Assembly (NCBI RefSeq): GCF_001632745.1
Contig: NZ_LQRT01000013.1
Span: 186,001 to 250,000, forward strand
Source: Aquimarina aggregata
GTDB lineage: Bacteria > Bacteroidota > Bacteroidia > Flavobacteriales > Flavobacteriaceae
Direction: 5' to 3'
Length of the DNA stretch: 64,000 bases
The notes below the pieces were generated by a model. That model was given only the letters and a program-made list of their open reading frames with translations. It searched no databases and was not told where the DNA came from. Of the stretch, positions 9,482 to 17,554 are shown one piece after another. Positions within the stretch are counted from its first letter, which is position 1. Each line of letters begins with the position of its first letter. The translations under genes were made by a program, and so were the position numbers.

Positions 9482-9797
9482 CAATATTTGATGTTAAATA
9501 TAGAAAAGCCTGAAGCGATAATCCCTTCAGGCTTTTCTGTTTTTTTCCTGTGACATTAATGATTGTTCTTCTGAAATAGTTAACAGCGAAATGAATAATT
9601 TTCAGAAAACGAAGCATGTACAGTATTAATTCAAAAAGGAAGTTTAATCTAATTAATTAGTCCGGATTTATAAATATCATGAACTACCGTACCCAATAGA
9701 AGTAACATTTTAAAAGATTTGTAGTTAACAAATATAGCCTCGTGGTTTGTTTGGTAAAAAACAAGGCGATTACAATTAAATTATTTATTCAAGTCTT
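9482..9797. other. intergenic region with terminator; otherwise nothing recognised
   Basis: This 316-base gap holds the secA terminator at 9504-9536. The rest is AT-rich and without a frame of note. The part just before the lipoprotein gene (9736-9775) can form only an imperfect hairpin (GCCT...AGGC). No exact TAnnTTTG promoter was found. Confidence 0.6.
9504..9536 (+). terminator. intrinsic terminator of secA
   Basis: A perfect 12-base stem, AAAAGCCTGAAG and its complement, has a 9-base loop; the right arm ends in TTTT and a second T-run follows at 9540-9546. Confidence 0.9.
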
Positions 9798-11681
9798 ATG
9801 AAATTTACAACAACTATTACCTTTTTACTATCACTGTTACTACTTGTAAGTTGTAGTGATGATGAATCTAATCCTCAAGAAAGTCCTGAAAATTCAGAAA
9901 TAATAATTAATGACAGCGACATTTCATTTAACTTAGTTAATCTCAAATGGCCAGTAGTCACTGGAGAAAATAATGAAACTATAGTCTATGATATTTATTT
10001 AGGTGATACTAAAATCAAAGATAGTAATACTGATACAGATTACACATTAACAAAACTAGATGCAAATACCAACTATACAGGACGCATAGTACCCAAAACC
10101 ACCGATGATAGTAGGTCAAAGAATAAAGTGTTTGTCGAGTTGCCTCCTATCCCATTTTCTCTTAAAACGAAACAATTTGCAGATCCTAATGCTCCCATAC
10201 CACAAGTTTCTAATCTTACCGCAAATAATATAACTAATAATAGCGCAACATTAAATTGGGATACTGCCACTATAAGCGACAATTCTACCATAACATATAC
10301 TATTTATGTCGACGGCGATTTGGTCTCTAGTGACTTAACAGAAACCTCTTATATATTTGAAAATTTAGAGCCAGATACAACGTATAGTGGTGTTCTTTTG
10401 GCTATTAGTACAAATCAAAAATCAGCAGCTCTGGATTTTGAATTCACCACATTACCCGATCCAAGTGAAGTACCATTAACTGGTTTTACTTTCTTTAGAG
10501 GGACAACTACTAGTTTTGAAGGAAAAAGTTTTGTGCAATTAATTCCAATATTTATACCAGCAAATGCAAATGCTGTGGATCTAGTCTGGACAAGTAGTGA
10601 TGAAACTATTGCCTCTGTAGATAAATCTGGCTATGTTACTACAAAAAATATTGGAATAGCCACTATTACTGCAACTTCTGTTGACAACCCTCAAATAACC
10701 GTTTCAATTGAACTCACAGTTACCGAACCAAGGCCGATAGGTGCTAAATTTATTTCAGCGCAACCAAAAAGATCCTCATTATTAGTTAATGATAGTAAAA
10801 AAATACAAGTCAATAAATTTAATATCGAAACAGGTTCTGCCGACGACAGCTTTACCTTTACATCAAGTGACCCAACAATAGCATCTGTTGATGCTGATGG
10901 AAATGTTACTGGATTACAAGAAGGCACAGTAGCTATCACAGTTACCTCTACCGTTGACACCACAATATCCGCCAGTATTATGCTGCGTATAGTTCGTACA
11001 CCAATTCCAATTAGCGGTTTTACGTTCTTTTCTGAAAACCCGAAGACTTTATTTACAGGTGAGTCACAAAATGTATTTCCAAGAATAGAACCAGAAGATG
11101 CTACTAATAAAGACATCATCTTTACCTCTACAGACCCAAATGTTATGGAAATTAGCAGTGGACCTATAGCCAAGGCAGTTGGTGTTGGAAATGCCAGTGT
11201 AATAGTTACTTCTGTAGCGGATAATTCTATAAGTGCAGTTAGAGATTTTATAGTTATAGAAGACCTTACATCATATGATGAAACAACAGGTGTTTATAAA
11301 GCTCCTGCAAACTCAAAAGTTACATTACAGATTTATGGTTTTGGGAGCTTAGCACAAGATATAGATCCAAATTCTATTTTTATTGAAAGTACCTTTTCTG
11401 TAAAAAAGAAAAATGGAGAAGAAATACTAGATGCTTCGCAACAAAACGGACTAACTATTACATACGTAACTGATACTTTTGAGGGTATAACTTCTTTCAA
11501 TATCGAAACAGAACGCATTGAATTCACAATGCCAAATGATGATGAAGTAACTATAGAAGTTTCCTTAATAATTTATGACAGTGCTAATGTGTTTGTCTCG
11601 TTTGCCGATTTAACTATTGATAATGATTCTGGGGTTCGTAAATCTGCAACGCTACGTAATGATCAAATAATTTTAAACTAA
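9798..11681 (+). CDS. surface lipoprotein with FN3 and three Big_2 domains
   Basis: The signal peptide ends in the lipobox LLLLVSC, with the lipidated cysteine followed by SDDES, an acidic stretch that fits flavobacterial surface-export signals. Two fibronectin-type modules occupy about residues 40-125 and 135-220 (SATLNWDTATISDN, LEPDTTYSGVLL). Three Ig-like Big_2 units follow, each with the tell-tale pattern WTSSDETIASVDKSG, FTSSDPTIASVDADGNV or FTSTDPNVMEIS. The last 130 residues form an unassigned beta-rich domain. It is probably an adhesive or carbohydrate-contacting surface protein; no catalytic residues are seen. It is a single-gene unit ending at a strong hairpin. Confidence 0.85.
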   Translation: MKFTTTITFLLSLLLLVSCSDDESNPQESPENSEIIINDSDISFNLVNLKWPVVTGENNETIVYDIYLGDTKIKDSNTDTDYTLTKLDANTNYTGRIVPKTTDDSRSKNKVFVELPPIPFSLKTKQFADPNAPIPQVSNLTANNITNNSATLNWDTATISDNSTITYTIYVDGDLVSSDLTETSYIFENLEPDTTYSGVLLAISTNQKSAALDFEFTTLPDPSEVPLTGFTFFRGTTTSFEGKSFVQLIPIFIPANANAVDLVWTSSDETIASVDKSGYVTTKNIGIATITATSVDNPQITVSIELTVTEPRPIGAKFISAQPKRSSLLVNDSKKIQVNKFNIETGSADDSFTFTSSDPTIASVDADGNVTGLQEGTVAITVTSTVDTTISASIMLRIVRTPIPISGFTFFSENPKTLFTGESQNVFPRIEPEDATNKDIIFTSTDPNVMEISSGPIAKAVGVGNASVIVTSVADNSISAVRDFIVIEDLTSYDETTGVYKAPANSKVTLQIYGFGSLAQDIDPNSIFIESTFSVKKKNGEEILDASQQNGLTITYVTDTFEGITSFNIETERIEFTMPNDDEVTIEVSLIIYDSANVFVSFADLTIDNDSGVRKSATLRNDQIILN

Positions 11682-11703
11682 CAGTTAAGTTTATATACTC
11701 TCT

Positions 11704-11737
11704 AAAAACACCGAATTCGTATATTTTCGGTGTTTTT
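11704..11737. terminator. bidirectional terminator between convergent genes
   Basis: A perfect 12-base stem (AAAAACACCGAA with its complement) has a 10-base loop. T-runs on both strands serve the lipoprotein gene and the M23 peptidase gene that faces it. Confidence 0.9.
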
Positions 11738-11764
11738 AAAGAGCTATACTATATATAAACAAAT

Positions 11765-12454
11765 CTAAATTTTCAACAATAGATTAGGATCGGGACAATT
11801 TTGAAGATAAAACTCTATATCATTTCTATTCGAAACCCCAGGGTAATCTCCAATATTACCTTGTAAATCTTTAATGACTTGAAAATGAAGGTGAGGAGCA
11901 TAATCTCCATTAACTGATGCGTCACCTAGGACAGCAATTTCTTGTCCTTGTTTAATTTTTTCACCTATCCTAATGTTAGCGATCGAAGCTATGCTTAAAT
12001 GCCCATACAGCGTATAAAAAACTATATCATGTATTGTATGCTCTAAAATAATAGTAGGACCATAATCTCCAAAGCCAGTATTGTTTTTAAAGCTATGTAT
12101 CTTACCATCAAGAGGAGCTAAAACTGAAGTATTAGCATCACACCAAACATCTAAGCCTAAATGAATATTACGTTCTGTTTCTGGGTTTTCTTGATTAAAA
12201 TGTGTGCTTCTACGATAGATTCCTCTTATCTCATTATATCCCCCGTATGCTATACTTGCATTATTCTCTTTTAGATATCGGTTAATATAAATTTCAAAGG
12301 CCTTAGAAGAAGAAACATCTATTACATCTAGTCTATGATTATCTTCAGATAGATCTATCTCAATATATTCTTCTTGAGAAAACCTTGAAGATACTACCGG
12401 TATAAAATTTGACTCGACATTCTCAATAAATCCTGAAAAATCTCTTATGATCAT
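11765..12454 (-). CDS. M23 family metallopeptidase
   Basis: The C-terminal half is a LytM/M23 domain. Zinc ligands are visible in NIHLGLDVW (H98, D102) and PHLHFQVI (H190 in the HxH), with the catalytic histidine in YTLYGHLS (H152). Enzymes of this family cut peptide cross-links in peptidoglycan. There is no clear signal peptide or lipobox at the start MIIRDFSGFIENVESNF, which is unusual for a wall hydrolase. It may act on an intracellular substrate or be exported by another route. The N-terminal 90 residues are not recognised. Confidence 0.88.
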   Translation of the reverse strand: MIIRDFSGFIENVESNFIPVVSSRFSQEEYIEIDLSEDNHRLDVIDVSSSKAFEIYINRYLKENNASIAYGGYNEIRGIYRRSTHFNQENPETERNIHLGLDVWCDANTSVLAPLDGKIHSFKNNTGFGDYGPTIILEHTIHDIVFYTLYGHLSIASIANIRIGEKIKQGQEIAVLGDASVNGDYAPHLHFQVIKDLQGNIGDYPGVSNRNDIEFYLQNCPDPNLLLKI

Positions 12455-12603
12455 TAATTTGTAGCATTAATTGGGTTTGAAATATAAGATATTCAGTTTC
12501 AAATATACTAAATCCAACAGGTTCTTTCTTCTATATTTTTTCAACTGCATTAAAGTTATTGTATCTTACAAAAACATAATTACTAACGGTTATTTAGAAA
12601 AGC

Positions 12604-13149
12604 ATGCGGGATGATTTGAGACAAAACTTAGAAATATTTAATCAACTTATTGCAAAGGGTAAACAAACAAAGAATACTGCTCAAAAGACACTACTAAAAG
12701 ATGAATTATTTACCTTTTATGACTCTTTACCAGAAATTCTACCTAATGAGATGTTAGGCCATTGGAAAGGTGGTTCTTGGAAAGTAGGAACTCCTTTAGA
12801 TGGATTATTAGAACTTGGACAATGGTATGGTAAGATTTTTCACACCATCAATCATGTAGATGCTGTGGTTCATAAATTTCGATTCTTCTCTGTAGTTGGT
12901 TTTCTTGGCACTCTTCTTTATTTTCCTTGGAAAATATGGACAGAACAGCAAAAATACAGAATGCCTGCTACCAAAGCATGTTTAAGAGAAATCCATTATC
13001 GAGGTAAGACATCTTCAAGCATGGTGTATTACTATCTTCCGATAATAGATCATTTTAGAAAAATTGATCAAAATACTATTATGGGGATAATGGATATGAA
13101 AGGTAAAGCTAAATACGAGTTCTTTTTTTATCTTCAGAAAATAAAATAA
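12604..13149 (+). CDS. GXWXG / DUF4334 domain protein
   Basis: The 181-residue protein has the GXWXG motif near its middle (MLGHWKGGSWKVGTPLDGLL) and the DUF4334 part at its end (YYLPIIDHFRKIDQNTIMGI, then FFYLQKIK). This two-part family is widespread but uncharacterised. It has no signal peptide or clear membrane segment, although residues 96-112 are hydrophobic. It lies between the M23 peptidase and the convergent monooxygenase gene. The family assignment is firm and the function unknown. Confidence 0.85.
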   Translation: MRDDLRQNLEIFNQLIAKGKQTKNTAQKTLLKDELFTFYDSLPEILPNEMLGHWKGGSWKVGTPLDGLLELGQWYGKIFHTINHVDAVVHKFRFFSVVGFLGTLLYFPWKIWTEQQKYRMPATKACLREIHYRGKTSSSMVYYYLPIIDHFRKIDQNTIMGIMDMKGKAKYEFFFYLQKIK

Positions 13150-13156
13150 ACCCTTT

Positions 13157-14473
13157 TTATACTACTTTAAGTTTCTTTACTTTCCAGTCTTTAGGTAATT
13201 GTTTTAGTAATGACTTTTTAAAAGTATGAAAATCTACCGTAATGGTATGTCTTGGAGTATCAATTTGTTTGTAATGCGGGTTTGTAACCTCTCTTTCACA
13301 AAGAGCCTTGATATTAGATGGCATTTTCCAATCTCCTGTTAAATAATTTGCCAATAGTTTACTTTGTAATTCTGACCCCGGCCATATGCACCCTAATGGT
13401 TGAAACATTCCTACAAAAAACACATCATGATATTCTGGATGAAACATCTTTAAATATAACGGTACAGGACCATTACTATAATCAATAAAATCTTTATCAA
13501 AAAAAGAATGTTTGAGCACATATCCTGTGCAAGCCACTATGACATCAATTTCTTCTTTAGAACCATCTTTAAAATAGACTGTATTCTTTTCTAATCTTTC
13601 AATATCAACTTTTGGTTGTACTTTACCATGTCTAATTTTATACAATAATTCATCATTAATGGTGGGGTGTGTTTCTCCAAATTTAGTCTTAACTTCTTGT
13701 AAACCATATAATTTGTTTTTACCCAACATAATGTTTAATAATCTATCAAAAAACCAACGTCTAATTCTAATTGGTAACCATGAAGAACGCTCTCCTATAA
13801 CATCTGATGGAAGTCCGAAAAAAAACTTTGGAATGATTCGATAACCTCTTCTACAACTTATACTTGTTTTTTGACTAACTCTGCTGGTTTCTACTGCTAC
13901 ATCACAAGCAGAATTACCTCCTCCTATAACTAATACTTTTTTATCAGTAAAAGGAGTTGCTTTTTTATATTGATGTGAGTGCATGAATTTTCCTGTAAAG
14001 TTGCCCGGGTATTCTGGCATCCTAGGAACAGAATGATGACCATTACAAACTACTAAATCTGTAAATACCTCGATACGCTCCTTATTATTTTGAACAATAG
14101 TAATATGCCATTCATTATCAGCAACTCTTTCACAATGTTTTATACTTGTTTCAAATACAATAAACGAATACAAATCAAAATGTTTGGCATAACTTTGAAA
14201 ATACCTTCTTAGCTCATCATGAGAAGGATAATCTGCGACTGTCTTATCAAAATCGTCAAAAGTATAATCTTCGTATTGAGATAGTGTTTTGGAACTAATG
14301 ATATGAGTAGTTTCGAAAACACTAGAGTGACTTTCATCTTCTGAGTAAATCCAGTTACCGCCTACTTCGGTATTTCGATCATAACAAACAACATTGATAT
14401 TTTTATCTCTTAAATTTTTAATAACAGTAATACCACTAGGTCCTGCACCAATAACACACACTCTTTTTTGCAT
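13157..14473 (-). CDS. flavin-containing monooxygenase (FMO type)
   Basis: The 438-residue enzyme has the FAD-binding motif VIGAGPSGITVIKN (residues 8-20) and the NADPH-binding motif VIGGGNSACDVAVE (182-195). Between them is FTGKFMHSHQY (159-169), an exact match to the FMO signature FxGxxxHxxxY/F. Such enzymes oxygenate soft nucleophiles such as amines and sulfides; in marine bacteria the best known act on trimethylamine. The substrate cannot be read from the sequence. It stands alone, convergent with the GXWXG gene; the end codons are only 7 bases apart. Confidence 0.93.
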   Translation of the reverse strand: MQKRVCVIGAGPSGITVIKNLRDKNINVVCYDRNTEVGGNWIYSEDESHSSVFETTHIISSKTLSQYEDYTFDDFDKTVADYPSHDELRRYFQSYAKHFDLYSFIVFETSIKHCERVADNEWHITIVQNNKERIEVFTDLVVCNGHHSVPRMPEYPGNFTGKFMHSHQYKKATPFTDKKVLVIGGGNSACDVAVETSRVSQKTSISCRRGYRIIPKFFFGLPSDVIGERSSWLPIRIRRWFFDRLLNIMLGKNKLYGLQEVKTKFGETHPTINDELLYKIRHGKVQPKVDIERLEKNTVYFKDGSKEEIDVIVACTGYVLKHSFFDKDFIDYSNGPVPLYLKMFHPEYHDVFFVGMFQPLGCIWPGSELQSKLLANYLTGDWKMPSNIKALCEREVTNPHYKQIDTPRHTITVDFHTFKKSLLKQLPKDWKVKKLKVV

Positions 14474-14796
14474 ATTTCAAATGATAATAAAGAATAACAA
14501 AATAAAAGTGGATACATACCTTTTGTAATTCTTGTAGCTTGATTTATGTCTGTAAAATAGAGAATGTGCTTCAGTTTAAAAAATATTTTTTCGTTTCACT
14601 TATTTAAAAGTATGAAAACTAATATCCCAGTGCTCTTGGATATCTTTAGTAAAAGGCATTGCCTTTATATAAACACTGTACATAGTTTGGCTCATGGGTT
14701 TACTTAATTCATGTAACCCAACAATCAAAATGAGTAGAAAAAGTGATCTAAAATGAATCTATATAAGTATTCATAGCTTCTAAATCAGACACTACA
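14474..14796. other. intergenic region, possible gene remnant
   Basis: This 323-base gap has no full gene. On the minus strand a short frame runs from the ATG at 14693-14695 to the TAA at 14600-14602 (31 residues), and remains open for about 22 more codons upstream without a normal start. The open stretch reads like a hydrophobic leader (SLFLLILIVGLHEL) followed by protein-like sequence with W and H (KDIQEHWDISFHTFK). It may be the end of a decayed gene or a short peptide gene. Confidence 0.35.
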
Positions 14797-15189
14797 TTAT
14801 GAAAAACTTTTGTCGATTCTTTTTTTGAGTATTGGAATTTGAATAAAAAACAAAAGTGCCAAAAACAAAACGCCATAAATTGTGGAAACATGAAATGTAA
14901 ATCCAGAAAATAGGTTTTGTATTTTTAGTATTTGAAAAAAGGAAAAGTCAATATTTTGAATAAAATCAATTTTTGTATTTGAAAGAAAGGGCACAATGCA
15001 TAATAAAACTAAAGAAATTAATCCTATTACCAGCCAAGATTTTTTTGAAATCAATGGGCTATATATTACAGGAGCCGAAATGTTTGAAACCTCAACTTGA
15101 TCCATTACATTTTTCAAAAAGTCTGGGGACGGATTATCCAACCCAGCATCTTTGACTAAATGTTCTATGTCTTTATATTGCTTGTCCAT
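14797..15189 (-). CDS. probable anti-sigma factor
   Basis: This 130-residue protein starts 17 bases inside the end of the ECF sigma gene, an arrangement usual for anti-sigma factors. The N-terminal 50 residues are soluble (MDKQYKDIEHLVKDAGLDNP, PDFLKNVMDQVEV). Two hydrophobic segments follow, about 52-70 and 103-120, so the protein sits in the inner membrane. I infer that it holds the sigma factor inactive until a signal; no zinc-binding HxxxCxxC motif is present. There is no sequence match to a named anti-sigma family that I can assert. Confidence 0.6.
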   Translation of the reverse strand: MDKQYKDIEHLVKDAGLDNPSPDFLKNVMDQVEVSNISAPVIYSPLISKKSWLVIGLISLVLLCIVPFLSNTKIDFIQNIDFSFFQILKIQNLFSGFTFHVSTIYGVLFLALLFFIQIPILKKRIDKSFS

Positions 15190-15760
15190 TTTTATTACTA
15201 ATTTCTGGCAAAATGTGATGTTTCAATATCGAATATAGTTTTTTTCTACTACGATATAACTTTATTTTTACATTATCTGCCGTTAAATCTACAATCTCAA
15301 CGATTTCTTTTACACTTTTCTCTTCAAAATAATATAAAGTCACAATAACTGCCTCATCTTCTGGTAACTTTAAAATACTATTTGATATCATTTCTTTTCT
15401 TTCTTTTGCTTGCAAATAACTAAGTGCATCACTGACTAAAGCAATATCTCCTTCACCAATTTCTTCAATTAATTCGGATGTAAGTACTCGATTTTTAGAT
15501 TTTATAGCATCTAAGCTTTTACGATATGCTATTGTATATAACCAAGTAGAAAATTTAGAGTCGCCTCTATAATTTTTTAATGATTTAAATGCTTTAATAA
15601 AACTATCCTGCGCTATTTCTTCTGCATGTTCTTTATTTTTCACCATCCTATATACCACAGTATACACCAAACTTTGGTAGCGTTCTACTAGTATTGAAAA
15701 AGCATTTACTTCTCCTTCGAGAACTTTATCGATATAATATTGATCTGATTGATGGTTCAT
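15173..15760 (-). CDS. ECF sigma factor, locus 1
   Basis: The 195-residue protein has sigma region 2 (FSILVERYQSLVYTVVYRMV, then EHAEEIAQDSFIKAFKSL) and region 4 (LPEDEAVIVTLYYFEEKS, then VDLTADNVKIKLYRSRKKL). It directs RNA polymerase to stress or envelope promoters. The next gene downstream, with a 17-base overlap, is the probable anti-sigma factor. Upstream and divergent is a DUF6249-like membrane gene that may belong to its regulon. Confidence 0.95.
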   Translation of the reverse strand: MNHQSDQYYIDKVLEGEVNAFSILVERYQSLVYTVVYRMVKNKEHAEEIAQDSFIKAFKSLKNYRGDSKFSTWLYTIAYRKSLDAIKSKNRVLTSELIEEIGEGDIALVSDALSYLQAKERKEMISNSILKLPEDEAVIVTLYYFEEKSVKEIVEIVDLTADNVKIKLYRSRKKLYSILKHHILPEISNKNGQAI

Positions 15761-15898
15761 TTATTCATAAGACGATATTAAGTCTTACTTGGTTACAGAA
15801 AATATGAATCTATTTTTTTTCATTTTTTTGTAACCATTTTAAATCAAACCTCGTCATACCAAGAAAACGAACAGTTATTAACTTTTAAATCAAAAAAT

Positions 15899-16246
15899 AT
15901 GGGATCAGAAGTAGTTATTTTACCATTAATCTTTGGAGTATTATTTGGCATATTTTATTTATTCATTAGTGCAAGAAACAAAGAACGCATGGCACTTATA
16001 GAAAAAGGCGCGGATGCGTCTATCTTTTATAGTAGTAAAGAAAAAAGAGTAACTCCAATCTGGAAAGTGCTAATTTTAAATTTTTCTTTACTATTAATGG
16101 GAATTGGAATTGGCATTTTTATAGCAGGGATTTTGCATGTTTCAGTTGGTGTAGAAGAGGACATAGCTTATCCTGGCACTATTTTCTTAATGGCAGGAGT
16201 TGGATTATTTACAGGGTTTAATATGACAAAAAAATTAGATAAATAA
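15899..16246 (+). CDS. DUF6249-like membrane protein
   Basis: The 115-residue protein has three hydrophobic segments, about 5-23, 57-80 and 90-108. Between the first two is ARNKERMALIEKGADASIF, the conserved turn of DUF6249-type proteins, which occur beside ECF sigma genes in many Bacteroidota. It is divergent from the sigma factor gene, with about 140 bases between the starts. The function is unknown. Confidence 0.75.
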   Translation: MGSEVVILPLIFGVLFGIFYLFISARNKERMALIEKGADASIFYSSKEKRVTPIWKVLILNFSLLLMGIGIGIFIAGILHVSVGVEEDIAYPGTIFLMAGVGLFTGFNMTKKLDK

Positions 16247-16261
16247 ATTTATCTAATTGCT

Positions 16262-16299
16262 GTATACAAAACCCTGCTTATACGCAGGGTTTTGTATAC
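16262..16299 (+). terminator. strong hairpin after the DUF6249-like gene
   Basis: A perfect 16-base stem (GTATACAAAACCCTGC with its complement) has a six-base loop. The run of four T lies inside the stem rather than after it, so it may stop transcription on both strands or act as a stabiliser. Confidence 0.75.
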
Positions 16300-16319
16300 T
16301 AATACATTTAATAAATCAT

Positions 16320-16355
16320 CCAAGCCCAAGTCCAAGTCCAAGCCCAAGCCCAAAT
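16320..16355. repeat. short hexanucleotide tandem repeat
   Basis: Five copies of CCAAGY in a row, with a sixth imperfect copy, lie between two terminators and outside any supported gene. The C/T choice at the sixth base varies by unit. Confidence 0.75.
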
Positions 16356-16370
16356 TACAATTCATACCAT

Positions 16371-16400
16371 AAAAAAACCCATCCTAAGTTAGAATGGGCT
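16371..16400 (-). terminator. terminator of the 217-aa secreted protein gene
   Basis: On the minus strand CCCATTCT and AGGATGGG pair over an AACTT loop, with a T-G wobble, followed by seven T. Confidence 0.8.
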
Positions 16401-16424
16401 TATGAAATAAGTATTTATATTGTC

Positions 16425-17078
16425 TTACATATCTGTATCTGCTACTAGACTTTCGTCTTCAGAATATTTTTCTATTACTACAGAATCTCCATTACCATTT
16501 TCAAGTACATAAACTCCTTCTGGTAATTGACTCATATCAACATAATTCGTTGTCTTTGATAAAATATGAACCGTATTTTTTAATTCAAATAACTTTATCT
16601 TATCTCCTTCTTCAAAATCAACTACTGTTATCATATCACCTTCTCTTGTGATAGCTAACAAATTAGTTTGTGTTTTATCATAGTAATGAATAAACTCTTG
16701 CTCTACATCAATTTCAGCAGGCATTAAAGCTTTTTTACTATCCATCTCTACTAAAAAGTCATTATGGATTGTTTCTATAGCACCGTCTACATTAAGCTCT
16801 TCTTCTAATCTATTAATAACTACAGATTTACCGTAGCTGTTTTCTAACAGATAAGAACCAACAGGTAATTGACTAAGGTCTATTTGGCTATAGGTCTTAG
16901 ATAAGATGTGATCCCCTGTTTCTAATTCAAACAGTTTTATTTTATCTCCTTCTTCAAAATCTAAAACAATAACAACAAGACCATCTTTCTCTACAGAAAG
17001 AGTTTGATCATCATTATTTGCATAATTATTTAAAAAGAAAAATAAACTAAAAATAAATACTGTCAATCTCATCGCCAT
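16425..17078 (-). CDS. secreted protein with two copies of a beta-rich repeat
   Basis: The signal peptide MAMRLTVFIFSLFFFLNNYA is followed by two copies of a roughly 70-residue unit. Copy 1 has VVIVLDFEEGDKIKLFELE, then SQLPVGSYLLENSYGKSVVI. Copy 2 has ITVVDFEEGDKIKLFELKN, then SQLPEGVYVLENGNGDSVVI. About 45 residues, including a DVEQEFIHYYDK stretch, join the two copies. The pattern (strand, LP-G-Y-L-E-N, strand) recalls type IX secretion C-terminal sorting domains, but here it makes up the whole protein. It has its own terminator. The function is unknown. Confidence 0.7.
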   Translation of the reverse strand: MAMRLTVFIFSLFFFLNNYANNDDQTLSVEKDGLVVIVLDFEEGDKIKLFELETGDHILSKTYSQIDLSQLPVGSYLLENSYGKSVVINRLEEELNVDGAIETIHNDFLVEMDSKKALMPAEIDVEQEFIHYYDKTQTNLLAITREGDMITVVDFEEGDKIKLFELKNTVHILSKTTNYVDMSQLPEGVYVLENGNGDSVVIEKYSEDESLVADTDM

Positions 17079-17554
17079 GTTTTTATTACGGTTTTACCTT
17101 ACAATAATATCACTTAATTCTAGTTAAACAAACTATAAATCAGACTTTTAGATCAAATAGCATTGATTTTCGATAAAAAACACAAAAAGTGTTAAAATTG
17201 ACCTAAAAAAAAGATAAATACCTGATTATCAGTTGTTTATTTTTAAAATAATTGAAACAAAACGGTTTAAATGCAATTTATAAGGACTAAAAGACAATAT
17301 TTTGATTATTCTTACTTTATTCTACATTCATAAAAAGTAGTTTTTGTCTTCATAATCAGGTAAGAAAACATTAGTATTGCTGATTTTTTTGACTTATAGA
17401 AGGATTTTATACTAAATATTAGAATTATTAACCCTTAAGGTTTTAGTTAACAAAATTTCTTAAAGTATTGTTAACTAAAAAAGCTCAATCATTCTACTGA
17501 CCGAGCTTTTTTATAATTAACACTACATTATTACTACTAAATTCTTTTATGCAT
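17079..17554. other. intergenic region with inverted repeat and terminator
   Basis: This 476-base AT-rich gap has no convincing frame. It holds a 13-base inverted repeat (17441-17453 / 17468-17480, core TTTTAGTTAACA) and, overlapping its right arm, the terminator of the next minus-strand gene (17477-17512). The 360 bases next to the 217-aa gene start show nothing I can name. Confidence 0.6.
17477..17512 (-). terminator. terminator of the sigma locus 2 operon
   Basis: AAAAAAGCTC and GAGCTTTTTT form a perfect 10-base stem with a 16-base loop and T-runs on both strands. It ends the minus-strand sigma, anti-sigma and DUF4097-like genes. Confidence 0.75.

Noticed and set aside
9736..9775. Riboswitch-like hairpin before the lipoprotein gene
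   Set aside because: The pairing is imperfect and no known riboswitch core can be seen. Lipoproteins of this kind have no known riboswitch.
10691..11173. Long antisense frame inside the Big_2 lipoprotein gene
   Set aside because: It lies within a clear coding gene and lacks family features. It is a shadow of repeated threonine and serine codons.
16320..16355. Short tandem repeat as a CRISPR-like array
   Set aside because: The units are 6 bases long without spacers, and no cas gene is present. It is a microsatellite between two terminators.
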